DNA from: GCA-2728135 sp002728135
GTDB taxonomy: Bacteria; Pseudomonadota; Alphaproteobacteria; UBA828
Direction: 5' to 3'
Length of the DNA: 64,000 bases
NCBI GenBank assembly: GCA_963997635.1
Contig: CAXEND010000008.1
Span: 1-64,000, forward strand
Shown here: in pieces, positions 9,035 through 17,490 of the stretch
Layout of the letters: each line of letters starts with the position of its first letter
How positions within the stretch are numbered: the stretch's first letter is position 1
The notes under the pieces: model-generated
Seen by the model: the letters and a program-made list of their open reading frames with translations, nothing else
Database searches by the model: none
What the model was told of the DNA's origin: nothing
Translations under genes and position numbers: made by a program

Positions 9035-9059
9035 TTTGGTCCTTATAAGAAGGACCAAA
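9035..9059. repeat. Perfect 10-bp hairpin between trpS and tauE-like gene
   Basis: TTTGGTCCTT (9035-9044) and AAGGACCAAA (9050-9059) are exact complements around a 5-nt loop. It starts right after the trpS stop codon and ends 12 bp before the next ATG. No T-tract follows on the plus strand. It may attenuate read-through, protect the trpS mRNA 3' end, or bind a dimeric regulator. Confidence 0.5.
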
Positions 9060-9071
9060 CAGGTTACTAAA

Positions 9072-9989
9072 ATGGATATTTACCTCCCAATAGCAGAATT
9101 ATCGACTAATTTGTTCGTATTGCTAGGTTTAGGCTTAGCAGTAGGTTTTTTATCGGGAATGTTTGGTGTTGGAGGGGGATTTTTGATGACCCCTCTTTTG
9201 ATTTTTATTGGAATTCCTGCAGTTGTTGCAGTAGGTACAGGTACAAATCTAATAGTTGCATCATCTATATCAGGAATGATCGCACATTGGCGGAGAGGGA
9301 ACGTTGATTTTCGTATGGGTTCGCTTCTCTTTTGCGGTGGAATAGTAGGTTCATGGTTGGGTGTAGAATTATTTAAGGAATTACGTGAGGCTGGCCAGAT
9401 AGAATTAGTAATATCTTTGTTCTATGTTATTTTTTTGCTTGTAGTAGGTATTTTAATGGGCTTAGAGAGTACCCGTGCATTATTTTACCAAAGTAGGCAA
9501 ATACAAAGAAAAGCAAATTATCATACTTGGATACACGGACTACCAATTAAGCTTCGGTTCCGCCAATCTAAGTTATATGTTAGTGCGATCCCTCCTGTTG
9601 TAATTGGTTTTACTATGGGTCTTCTGGCTTCATTCATGGGAGTTGGTGGGGGGTTTATAATGGTCCCAGTGTTAATATATTTAATCGGGATGCCAACAGC
9701 TGTTGTTATAGGAACTTCTTTATTAAGCATATTAGTAATAAGTGCTATGAGTTCTGTTGCTCATGCAATAAGTAATCAAAATGTTGATATAATTTTAACT
9801 TTAATTCTTGCGGTTGGAGCTGTAATCGGCGCTCAATACGGTACGAGATTTGGACTTCGTTTGAAAGCAGTGCAATTGAGGGGATTATTAGCACTTATGG
9901 TCCTAACAGTAGCTGGCCGTCTCATTTTTGGCCTTTTAAACAGACCTAGTGAACTATTTTCAATAACAGTTCTTGAAAGTAGCATTTAA
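9072..9989 (+). CDS. Sulfite exporter TauE/SafE family membrane protein
   Basis: The ATG at 9072 is chosen because AGG at 9061-9063 lies at suitable spacing and the residues encoded upstream (from 9036) fall in the hairpin. The 305-residue protein has about eight membrane segments and the internal duplication typical of TauE/SafE: GMFGVGGGF near residue 30 and FMGVGGGFI near residue 200. The family exports sulfite, sulfoacetate or related organosulfur anions; the substrate here is unknown. Its stop overlaps the start of the TIGR02186 gene (TAATG), a pairing that recurs in Alphaproteobacteria. Confidence 0.88.
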   Translation: MDIYLPIAELSTNLFVLLGLGLAVGFLSGMFGVGGGFLMTPLLIFIGIPAVVAVGTGTNLIVASSISGMIAHWRRGNVDFRMGSLLFCGGIVGSWLGVELFKELREAGQIELVISLFYVIFLLVVGILMGLESTRALFYQSRQIQRKANYHTWIHGLPIKLRFRQSKLYVSAIPPVVIGFTMGLLASFMGVGGGFIMVPVLIYLIGMPTAVVIGTSLLSILVISAMSSVAHAISNQNVDIILTLILAVGAVIGAQYGTRFGLRLKAVQLRGLLALMVLTVAGRLIFGLLNRPSELFSITVLESSI

Positions 9990-10786
9990 TGTTTGCCGTG
10001 ATGATTATAATAAACCTACGATGGCTCAAAAGATTTTGGCTAACAGGTTTAGTTGGCATGTTTTGTGTTTGCTTAATGTCAGTCGATTCTAAATTTGTTT
10101 TTGCCCTAAATGAGCCTTTACATATAGATATATCTAGCAAACAAATCGAAATTGATTCAACTTTTTCAGGAACATCAATCTTACTTTTTGGAGCAAAGGA
10201 TAGACCTGGAGATATAATAGTAATTTTTCGTGGACCAAATAAAGAAATGATTATGAGGCGTAAAGAGAGAAAATTTGGAATATGGGTGAATCATGAGGCT
10301 ATAAATTTCAAAAATGTACCACAATTTTACGCTCTTGCAGCTTCAAAAAAGCCAGAATTATTGCTTGAAAATAAAGAGTTGTTAAAATATGAGGTCGGGT
10401 TAAACAATCTTGCATTTGATGCTGCCAGAGAAATAAAAGATAAGAATTTTAAAGAATTTAAAACTGCATTATTACGCGTTCAGACTGCTCAGGACTTATT
10501 TTCTTCAAACCTAGGTCAAGTGAATTTTATAGATGACAATTTGTTTCGTGTAACTATAGATATCCCAAATAATATACCAACAGGCAATTATCTAATAGAT
10601 ACTCTTCTTATATCTAATGGTGAGTTAATAAGTAAAAAAATTACCCCTCTAGAAGTTAAAAAATCTGGTTTTTCAGACCAAATATGGAATTTTGCTAATT
10701 TCAATAGTGAGATTTATGCTTTTATTGCATTATTTTTATCACTAATAGTTGGATGGTTAGGAAGTTTGGCCTTCAGGAAACTTTAG
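9989..10786 (+). CDS. TIGR02186 / Alph_Pro_TM family membrane-anchored protein of unknown function
   Basis: The 265-residue protein has an N-terminal signal or anchor (about residues 10-33, LTGLVGMFCVCLMSV), a beta-rich extracytoplasmic region with the family-typical FSGTSILLFGA and PGDIIVIFRGP blocks, and a C-terminal membrane helix (about 243-262) with a short basic tail. No catalytic motif is evident. Its start overlaps the TauE-family stop, so the two are probably translationally coupled, and the periplasmic domain may assist the transporter; that is an inference from synteny. A UspA-like gene follows after 9 bp. Confidence 0.78.
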   Translation: MFAVMIIINLRWLKRFWLTGLVGMFCVCLMSVDSKFVFALNEPLHIDISSKQIEIDSTFSGTSILLFGAKDRPGDIIVIFRGPNKEMIMRRKERKFGIWVNHEAINFKNVPQFYALAASKKPELLLENKELLKYEVGLNNLAFDAAREIKDKNFKEFKTALLRVQTAQDLFSSNLGQVNFIDDNLFRVTIDIPNNIPTGNYLIDTLLISNGELISKKITPLEVKKSGFSDQIWNFANFNSEIYAFIALFLSLIVGWLGSLAFRKL

Positions 10787-10795
10787 AGGGGTTAA

Positions 10796-11299
10796 ATGAA
10801 TAATAAACCATTAAAAGAAACAAATTCTCATATTGCTGGGGAAGTTACTTTTTTAGTGGGAGTTTCAAATGATGATCACTCTAGAACTGCATCACGTTTT
10901 GCTGCTTTAAGGGCTTCTAGAAGTGGCGGTCGTGTTGCACTTCTACATGTTGTAGAGCCGCCAGAATTTCAACATTGGGCTGCTGTGTTTGATCTTATGC
11001 GAGAAGAAACATTTGAGAAGGCAAATCTATTACTTGAAGATATATCAAAGGAAGTTATTTCTCTTACAAAGGTTAAACCATCTTTATTTGTTCGAGAGGG
11101 GCCGATAGGTGAAGAAGTTATTGCTCAGATTGAGGAGGATAAATCGATTAATTTACTTGTAGTTGGTGCTGCACCACCCGCCCAAGGAAAGGGAAAATTA
11201 ATTTCATGGCTAGCTAGTCAGTTGGCCGGGAATTTAAAAATTCCACTTGTAATTGTTCCTGGCGACTTGACAGATGAACAACTTAAAGAATTGACATGA
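10796..11299 (+). CDS. Universal stress protein (UspA) family
   Basis: A single Usp domain of 167 residues with the expected alpha/beta pattern: FLVGVSNDDHS near the N-terminus, VALLHVVEPP after the first helix, LLVVGAAPP and a C-terminal IPLVIVPG strand. The nucleotide loop differs from the usual G-x2-G-x9-G form, with AQGKGK instead. It is cytoplasmic. It follows the TIGR02186 gene by 9 bp and probably forms the third gene of the TauE operon, suggesting a link to stress or sulfur load. Confidence 0.82.
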   Translation: MNNKPLKETNSHIAGEVTFLVGVSNDDHSRTASRFAALRASRSGGRVALLHVVEPPEFQHWAAVFDLMREETFEKANLLLEDISKEVISLTKVKPSLFVREGPIGEEVIAQIEEDKSINLLVVGAAPPAQGKGKLISWLASQLAGNLKIPLVIVPGDLTDEQLKELT

Positions 11300-11508
11300 A
11301 GTCAATATACATACAAAAAGTTAATTAATTAAAAAAAATAATCTATATAATAAACTCAATTTGTTGCCCTCTTGAAATATAAGTTTAAAGTAAGTCTCCA
11401 AATAAATAAATTAGTTATGGAATGGTAGAATTAAGAGCCACAAAAGTTAGACATACGCACATATGTACTAAAATTAAAAATTAACCAAAATATATAAATG
11501 GAAAGATA

Positions 11509-12072
11509 ATGTTTATTCAAACTGAAGTTACACCAAACCCTTCAACAGTTAAGTTCTTGCCTGGCGTAGAAGTGATGGCATCTGGTACAGTAGACTTTAG
11601 AAGTGAAGAAGAAGCTTCAAAGTCTCCATTAGCTTCAAAATTATTTAAAATGGATGATATTACAGGAGTTTTTTTCGGTAGTGATTTTGTTAGCGTCACA
11701 AAGTCTAATGAAGCTGATTGGGAATTACTAAAACCAGTTATTTTAGGGTTAATGATGGAGCATTTTGTTTCAGGTTTGCCAATATTAAATGATAAAACTA
11801 AGGCAGATTTGCCAACAGATGAAACGATACAGAATGAAGATTCAGAAATAGTCATTCAAATTAAAGAATTATTAGATACTCGTGTCAGACCTGCAGTTGC
11901 ACAGGACGGAGGAGATATAGAGTTTAAAGGCTTTGAAAAAGGGATAGTTTCGCTTGCTCTTCATGGTTCATGTCAAGGATGTCCAAGTTCTACAATGACA
12001 CTCAAGATGGGTGTTGAAAATATGTTGAAACATTATATACCGGAAGTGTTAGAGGTAAGAGCAGTAAACTAA
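11509..12072 (+). CDS. NifU-like iron-sulfur cluster carrier (Nfu family)
   Basis: The protein has the two-domain Nfu layout: an N-terminal Nfu_N domain opening MFIQTEVTPNPSTVKFLPG, an acidic linker near residues 100-118, and a C-terminal NifU domain with VRPAVAQDGGDIEF and the cluster-binding CQGC at residues 155-158. It should receive [4Fe-4S] clusters and deliver them to apo-enzymes, of which this window encodes several (RlmN, MiaB and the Fe-S protein at 38.3 kb). At 187 residues the length is standard. The 209 bp upstream are AT-rich with no clear motif. Confidence 0.93.
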   Translation: MFIQTEVTPNPSTVKFLPGVEVMASGTVDFRSEEEASKSPLASKLFKMDDITGVFFGSDFVSVTKSNEADWELLKPVILGLMMEHFVSGLPILNDKTKADLPTDETIQNEDSEIVIQIKELLDTRVRPAVAQDGGDIEFKGFEKGIVSLALHGSCQGCPSSTMTLKMGVENMLKHYIPEVLEVRAVN

Positions 12073-12139
12073 ATTTTTATATCAAATAAAGATTAATTTT
12101 TATGAAAAATATTAATTGTGACTTTCTGGAGAACTGGAG

Positions 12140-13183
12140 GTGAACAAGTCTAGTTTTAGAAGCTTTGATTTAAAAATCAGAGGAATACCTCTATATACAG
12201 GTTTCGTATTTTTTATATGTATTTTATCTATTGTTTCTGTTTATGGCCTAGTAATAGGGGCTGGATTGAATCCATTTTCTTCTACATTAAAAAAACAATA
12301 TTCTGTAGAAATGAAAGTTGATGTAGATCATGGTGGGTCTATAATTGAAGATAAGATTGACTCTAGATTAAATTCACAGAGCTCTAAATTAGAAAATATA
12401 TATAGAAAAAATAAAAATATTACTGTTAATGAGCTCATAAAAAAATTCGAAATTGAAAATTATTCTTGGGAATTAATTCAATCAGTAGATGAAAAAATTC
12501 CGAGAATCTTTACAGAGTTTTTACCAGTTGATATTACAAATGTTGTTTCTATCAAAAAAAGAAAAAATTTGTTTATAGCTACAGTAATTCCTCTTGTTTT
12601 ACTGGTAAATGAAGAAATTTTGAGTGATCGTATTAGAGTTTTAAAGTTGTTAGAAGACAAAAAAAGTTATGAACAGCTTAACTTCAAGGATAGAGAATGG
12701 TTAAAAAAATTAATCGAGCGCTATGAGTTAAAAGAGTTTGATTATATTGAACTATTAACTCGGATGGATGTAATTCCACCATCATTAGCTATAGCCCAGG
12801 CTGCTGAAGAGTCTGGGTGGGGAACTTCAAGGTTTGCAAGGGAGGGAAATGCACTCTTTGGGCTTTACACTTTCAAAAAAAGTGCTGGTATGAGGCCTCT
12901 TAGACAAGATGATGGTCAGCAGTATTTAGTTAAAACCTATGACAGTTTGTTAGCAGCAGTTCGCTCATACATACATAACCTTAATTACCATAATGCTTAT
13001 GCTTCTTTTCGTGAGAAACGGTTGATACAACGTAATAAATATGATGCCTTAGATAGTATTAAACTCACCCATGAACTCTCTCGTTACTCTGTTAGAGGAA
13101 AAGAATACGTTAAGACTATTCAGAAGATTATTTCATCTAATGCATTGGAAAAGTTAGATCAAAAAACCTTGTTTTTAAAATAA
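12140..13183 (+). CDS. Bax-like glucosaminidase-domain protein, membrane anchored
   Basis: It starts with GTG at 12140, with GGAG nine bases upstream. Residues about 13-38 form a single membrane anchor, residues 40-200 are charged and partly coiled, and the C-terminal region has the glucosaminidase/Bax signature: PPSLAIAQAAEESGWG (catalytic Glu), GNALFGLYTF and a YDSLLAAVRSYIHNLN block. Proteins of this fold cleave N-acetylglucosaminyl bonds in peptidoglycan. It would act in the periplasm from an inner-membrane anchor. It converges on the deacetylase gene. Confidence 0.85.
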   Translation: MNKSSFRSFDLKIRGIPLYTGFVFFICILSIVSVYGLVIGAGLNPFSSTLKKQYSVEMKVDVDHGGSIIEDKIDSRLNSQSSKLENIYRKNKNITVNELIKKFEIENYSWELIQSVDEKIPRIFTEFLPVDITNVVSIKKRKNLFIATVIPLVLLVNEEILSDRIRVLKLLEDKKSYEQLNFKDREWLKKLIERYELKEFDYIELLTRMDVIPPSLAIAQAAEESGWGTSRFAREGNALFGLYTFKKSAGMRPLRQDDGQQYLVKTYDSLLAAVRSYIHNLNYHNAYASFREKRLIQRNKYDALDSIKLTHELSRYSVRGKEYVKTIQKIISSNALEKLDQKTLFLK

Positions 13184-13250
13184 AATAATTTAACCAAGCT
13201 CCTTAAAAATTACTTAACAAATTATTATAATCAAATGGTTTAGTAATATT

Positions 13251-14285
13251 TTATGGCCAAATAAACTGTAATCCAAGCCAATGCCATCTTCCATTAGAAC
13301 CAGGAAGGGTACAATTTATTCTATTCCTTCCCTTTGACATGGGTTTTTGGAGTCTAATCTCAACCCTTTCATCACCTAGGATTTGTGTTTTCACTTTTCC
13401 TTGTGCAGAGGCAAAACAAGCTAGTTCGTCTAAATTTTCGTGTTTACTTGAAACAGTAAAGCCGACAATTGGCGGGTTCTGACTTAATACAGGATTTTGT
13501 GGTGTAAGATCAGTTATTTTTAGTGGAAGAGTATTAACAATAAGTTTAAAACGCTCAATATCACTATATGCCTCATTCAGTGAAAAACGAGGAAGAGCCA
13601 TAAAATCAAAATCATTGTATGATACACCTGATTGCTGACCAAAAGCAGCATTGAAACCGCGATTTTTTATTTCATCACGGAGATTTATATCAAATTCACC
13701 AAAAGGATACGCAAAAAGTTTTGGAGTGAATTTTAGTTCCTTTAAAAATCTATTTTGTGCTCTGTCAAGATCAATTTTTTTTTCAACTGTAGACATTTTC
13801 CACATTTGTTTATGAGCAGCACTATGATTCCCAATCGTCACACCAGCATCAGCCAATTCACGAATTTGATTCCAAGATAAAGTTAGCTTGTTATTGTGGT
13901 CTACTGAATCAGTGGAAACGAAAAGTGTAAATGGAAAACCAGCTGCTGTTAACCTAGGCCAAGCATTCTTATATACTGATATGAGTGCATCATCTATTGT
14001 AATACCAATAGTTTTATCTGGAAGAGATTGGTTTGCTCGCAATGCAGCGATAATATGTGGAACAGGTAACACGTTAAACCCACCTTCTTTAAGATAATCA
14101 ATATGATCTTCAAATTGATTAATCTTAATATTAGTTGATGGGTAATCAGCTTCACCAAATCTATGGTACTGTAATATTACCGCTGAATCTGCTGCATAGA
14201 GTGAAACAGCGTTGCTTAATATAAAAATAAATAGTGTGCAAACCGTAATTGTTATTTTGTTTACATAAATTATCAAAATATTCAC
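13251..14285 (-). CDS. Secreted polysaccharide deacetylase (NodB/CE4 family)
   Basis: The start is a GTG immediately after the TAG of the upstream dipeptidase gene (no spacer), implying translational coupling. A signal peptide covers about residues 8-31 (VCTLFIFILSNAVSLYAA). The CE4 domain shows ILQYHRFG, the metal-site motif as TIDDA (TFDDG in most members) and GNHSAAH supplying the metal histidines. About 100 C-terminal residues beyond the barrel are beta-rich and contain two cysteines. It should remove N- or O-acetyl groups from an envelope glycan in the periplasm; the substrate is unknown. Confidence 0.85.
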   Translation of the reverse strand: MNILIIYVNKITITVCTLFIFILSNAVSLYAADSAVILQYHRFGEADYPSTNIKINQFEDHIDYLKEGGFNVLPVPHIIAALRANQSLPDKTIGITIDDALISVYKNAWPRLTAAGFPFTLFVSTDSVDHNNKLTLSWNQIRELADAGVTIGNHSAAHKQMWKMSTVEKKIDLDRAQNRFLKELKFTPKLFAYPFGEFDINLRDEIKNRGFNAAFGQQSGVSYNDFDFMALPRFSLNEAYSDIERFKLIVNTLPLKITDLTPQNPVLSQNPPIVGFTVSSKHENLDELACFASAQGKVKTQILGDERVEIRLQKPMSKGRNRINCTLPGSNGRWHWLGLQFIWP

Positions 14286-14855
14286 CTAAAAGTCATGAAT
14301 TTTATAGCAAACTGCACTATTAGATATTAAAGGATATTTGTGTGCATTATATAACTGATAATGCCACCATTCATTAAGATAGTGATCAAAACCTGCACTA
14401 GCCATTAAACCAAGCAAAAGCATTCTATTTTTTTGGGCAACTTGAGAGATATCTGTAGTTCCATGAAAGCCTTTGGATGATAGATCATCAAATGACCCTC
14501 CCATATCTAACAATTTACCAGTAGAAGAGTTTATAAGTGTCATGTCAATCGCAACACCCCTAGAATGTGGTGACCCCTTAATTGGGTTAGTAATAAAATT
14601 AGGATCTGGATTATGTTCCCAGAGTATCTTTTGTGCTGTTGTGGGTCGATAAGCATCATAAACACGTATTCTAAGGCCTTGTTTTGCTGCAAGGCTAATT
14701 GCTTTCTTTAACAAGCGGGCTGCTGTAGGGTGCAGAAAACATCTTTTATCTGAATATATAACTTTTCCGGTAAAATTGTTTGGGGTTGCATACATCATTT
14801 CAATTTCGATATCATACTCTGGTGGTTCTATCAAAGTAAGCAAGTTTTTCTCCAA
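14286..14855 (-). CDS. ddpX: D-alanyl-D-alanine dipeptidase (VanX/DdpX family)
   Basis: The 189-residue protein has the zinc-peptidase motifs of the family: SPHSRGVAIDM, with His and Asp ligands, and EWWHYQL, with the catalytic Glu and third ligand. The RVYDAYRPTTAQ arginine block lies near residue 65. It hydrolyses D-Ala-D-Ala to D-alanine, in DdpX for nutrient recycling and in VanX for glycopeptide resistance. No vanH or vanA ligase lies nearby, so recycling is more likely. No signal peptide is apparent. It forms a two-gene unit with the deacetylase that begins directly at its stop codon. Confidence 0.88.
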   Translation of the reverse strand: MEKNLLTLIEPPEYDIEIEMMYATPNNFTGKVIYSDKRCFLHPTAARLLKKAISLAAKQGLRIRVYDAYRPTTAQKILWEHNPDPNFITNPIKGSPHSRGVAIDMTLINSSTGKLLDMGGSFDDLSSKGFHGTTDISQVAQKNRMLLLGLMASAGFDHYLNEWWHYQLYNAHKYPLISNSAVCYKIHDF

Positions 14856-14981
14856 TTTGTTTTACCTAAAAAATTGATTATTTTGAATTAAGTTTGACAT
14901 AAGATGAATATTGTTAACATTTTTAATTTCTTTTACTTGATATTTTCGAGAACTTTGCAGTTGGTTAATATTTAAAAAGTC

Positions 14982-15686
14982 ATGAATATTCTCGCTTTTG
15001 ATACAACTACAAATGCTTGTTCAGCCGCGGTCTTGTCTGAAGGTAAAATATTGGCAGAGAAGTCAATAAAAATCAGAATTGGTCATGCAGAAAAACTGAT
15101 TCCAATGATTATTGAGGTTATTGAAAATGCTAATTTAACATTTAAGGAAATTAGCGGAATTGGAGTTACTCGTGGGCCAGGATCCTTTGCTGGGGTCCGA
15201 ATTGGCCTTGCAACAGCACGGGCTGTCGCATTGGCTTCAAATAAACCATTACTAGGTGTTGTTTCATTAAAAGTAATTGCAGCTGGCTTAAAAAAAGATC
15301 AAGTGGAAAATAAAATTATTGTGCCAGTGATGGATGCAAGAAAAGGGCAATGTTACGTGGCGATTTACAAATCAAATCTAAATACAATCTTAGAACCATT
15401 TGCAATGGACTTCGGTAAAACAGCTAAAATTATTGCTTCTACAAGAAAAGATACCAATATTATTGTCGCGGGCTCTGGGTCAAACCAATTATCTATTGAG
15501 TTAGAAAAATATGGAGTTATTGCTGAGGTTCCATTAGGTGACCACTTGCCGCGTGCAAGTGTTTTAGCAAGGGTTACTTGTGAGATTGTTCAAAGAGAAG
15601 GTTGGCCTAAAACGGTTGTTTCGCCCTTATATCTGAGAGATTCAGGGGCTAGTCCTCCCAGTGGTATATTTTTAAAAAATGCCTAA
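14982..15686 (+). CDS. tsaB: tRNA threonylcarbamoyladenosine biosynthesis protein TsaB
   Basis: TsaB partners TsaD and TsaE in making t6A37 on ANN-decoding tRNAs. The 234-residue protein begins MNILAFDTTT, the actin-like ATPase fold start, and has GVTRGPGSFAGVRIG near residue 60. It is a catalytically inactive TsaD paralogue, as usual. It overlaps rimI by 8 bp, the common tsaB-rimI arrangement. Confidence 0.95.
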   Translation: MNILAFDTTTNACSAAVLSEGKILAEKSIKIRIGHAEKLIPMIIEVIENANLTFKEISGIGVTRGPGSFAGVRIGLATARAVALASNKPLLGVVSLKVIAAGLKKDQVENKIIVPVMDARKGQCYVAIYKSNLNTILEPFAMDFGKTAKIIASTRKDTNIIVAGSGSNQLSIELEKYGVIAEVPLGDHLPRASVLARVTCEIVQREGWPKTVVSPLYLRDSGASPPSGIFLKNA

Positions 15687-16146
15687 GGTGTCCATTGAAA
15701 AAATATGTGATTCAGATATTGCTGACCTAGCAACATTGCATGCATTGTGTTTTGAAGAATCTTGGCAAGCTAACGTTATGAAAAACGTATTATCGCCTCC
15801 GGAGGTGTTTGGACTTGGGTTGAAACTAAATAGAAAATTAGTCGCTTTCATATTGTTTCGTGGAATAGTCTTAGAGGGGGAGATTCTCTCACTAGCAGTA
15901 GATCCTTTATGGCGTCGTGAGGGTTTTGCGATTGGCCTTCTTCGTGCAACCTTTTTAAGGGCAAGGAATAAATCCATAGAAGAAATATTTTTAGAGGTTG
16001 CGGAGGATAATAAACCTGCCAGAGATTTATATAAACGTTTTGGTTTTACTCAAATTGGACTTCGAAAAGCTTATTACCGGAGAAAGTCTGGTCTAAATGT
16101 AGATGCACTTACGCTTAAATTAAGGCTGGACTCTCTATTATTGTAG
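15679..16146 (+). CDS. rimI: Ribosomal protein S18-alanine N-acetyltransferase (RimI, GNAT)
   Basis: The 155-residue GNAT protein has the acetyl-CoA-binding motif as AVDPLWRREGFAIGLL and the downstream FLEVAEDNKPARDLYKRFGF block shared by RimI enzymes. It acetylates the N-terminal alanine of S18. It overlaps tsaB and is followed by fur, an order seen in many Alphaproteobacteria, which supports the RimI call over a generic acetyltransferase. Confidence 0.9.
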   Translation: MPKVSIEKICDSDIADLATLHALCFEESWQANVMKNVLSPPEVFGLGLKLNRKLVAFILFRGIVLEGEILSLAVDPLWRREGFAIGLLRATFLRARNKSIEEIFLEVAEDNKPARDLYKRFGFTQIGLRKAYYRRKSGLNVDALTLKLRLDSLLL

Positions 16147-16265
16147 CCATTTTTAACATTTAGTATTAAAAACATTAAGTTTTATGAGACTTAAGATACA
16201 CTCCACATATTTCCCAGACTATATTTGAAGTGTAAATTTGTTTATGGTAATGGGGCGAGGGAAAA

Positions 16266-16703
16266 GTGAAAGAGACCAGATTAGAAAAAATGTGCGAAAA
16301 TCTTGGCCTTAAAATGACTGGTCAACGTAGGATTATCGCCAGAGTGTTGTCAGATTCTAAGGATCATCCAGATGTTGAAGTGGTCTATCAGCGTTCAATG
16401 AAATTAGATAAAAATATATCATTGGCGACAGTTTATAGAACTGTTCGTTTGTTTGAAGATATTAATCTTATTGAAAAGCATGACTTTGGTGATGGCCGAT
16501 CAAGGTATGAAATATCATCAAGAGAACATCACGATCACTTAATTGACCTTGAAACTGGTAAAGTTGTTGAGTTTACTAATGATGAAATAGAAGAATTACA
16601 GACTAAAATAGCTAAACAATATGGTTATAAGCTAATGGGCCATAAGCTAGAACTCTTTGGCATAAAGTTAGATGGTGATAAGGAATCCAAAGGTGACGGC
16701 TGA
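16266..16703 (+). CDS. fur: Fur-family ferric uptake regulator (possibly Mur-type)
   Basis: A 145-residue Fur-family repressor starting at GTG 16266. The winged helix shows ISLATVYRTVRLFE, the DNA-recognition helix, and the metal-site region shows SREHHDHLIDLETGKVVEF. The paired CxxC structural-zinc motif of many Fur proteins is absent, as in alphaproteobacterial Fur/Mur, which can respond to manganese as well as iron. It lies 119 bp after rimI, and its last 32 bp overlap olsB, so the regulator is cotranscribed with ornithine-lipid synthesis. Confidence 0.9.
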   Translation: MKETRLEKMCENLGLKMTGQRRIIARVLSDSKDHPDVEVVYQRSMKLDKNISLATVYRTVRLFEDINLIEKHDFGDGRSRYEISSREHHDHLIDLETGKVVEFTNDEIEELQTKIAKQYGYKLMGHKLELFGIKLDGDKESKGDG

Positions 16704-17490
16704 TAACCGTTCAAAAACATCCTTATTTGAGGGCATTTCTGCTGGCAGTTTAGAAGTGCGACTAGCTAAGTCAGAAGATGAAATCAAGGCAGCTCAGGCT
16801 CTTAGATATCGTGTATTTTATGAAGAAATGGGAGCTATTCCTAGTTCTGAAATGAAAACTCTCAAGAGAGATTTTGATCGATTTGATGAGTTCTGTGATC
16901 ACCTTTTAGTTTTAGATAATGCATTACCTGATGGTCCTGATCAGGTTGTTGGAACTTATAGATTATACAGGAGATCTGTAGCTGATCAAAATGGAGGTTT
17001 CTATTCAGCAAATGAATTTGATATCTCCGCCATAATAAATCAACCTGGAGAAATATTAGAATTAGGCCGTTCTTGTGTTCATAGCAACTATCGCAATCGA
17101 GCTACAATGACGCTTCTCTGGAGAGGTAATGCTGCTTATGTAATCCATCATAAAATTCCGATTATGTTTGGTTGTGCAAGTTTCCCTGGTTCAGATCCAA
17201 AGCAGCACGCACTTCCTTTAGCTTATCTCTATCATTATCAGCTTGCACCAAAATATATTCGACCAGTGGCATTAACAGAACGTTATATTAATATGAATAC
17301 GTTACCTAAAAATAACATTGATCAACGTGCAGCCATCAGAGAAGTACCACCACTAATAAAGGGATACCTTCGTTTGGGTGGTTTTATCGGAGATGGTGGA
17401 GTTATTGATACACAGTGGGATAGTGTAGATGTGTCTATTGTAGTAAAGACGGATCTTGTTACACAGAAATACAGAGAAAAACTTACATGA
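16672..17490 (+). CDS. olsB: L-ornithine N-alpha-acyltransferase (OlsB)
   Basis: OlsB transfers a 3-hydroxyacyl chain from acyl-ACP to ornithine, the first step of ornithine lipid synthesis. The 272-residue GNAT-like protein has the typical ALRYRVFYEEMGA block near residue 45, GTYRLYR near 105, ELGRSCVHSNYRN near 140 and GCASFPGSDP near 180. The ATG at 16672 lies within fur; a shorter N-terminus is possible since the first 20 residues are not conserved-looking. It overlaps olsA by 4 bp (ATGA). Confidence 0.9.
   Translation: MVIRNPKVTADNRSKTSLFEGISAGSLEVRLAKSEDEIKAAQALRYRVFYEEMGAIPSSEMKTLKRDFDRFDEFCDHLLVLDNALPDGPDQVVGTYRLYRRSVADQNGGFYSANEFDISAIINQPGEILELGRSCVHSNYRNRATMTLLWRGNAAYVIHHKIPIMFGCASFPGSDPKQHALPLAYLYHYQLAPKYIRPVALTERYINMNTLPKNNIDQRAAIREVPPLIKGYLRLGGFIGDGGVIDTQWDSVDVSIVVKTDLVTQKYREKLT

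Noticed and set aside
14286..14855. Vancomycin resistance (vanX) locus
   Set aside because: No vanH, vanA-type ligase or vanRS genes are nearby. The family also includes nutritional DdpX enzymes in Gram-negative bacteria.
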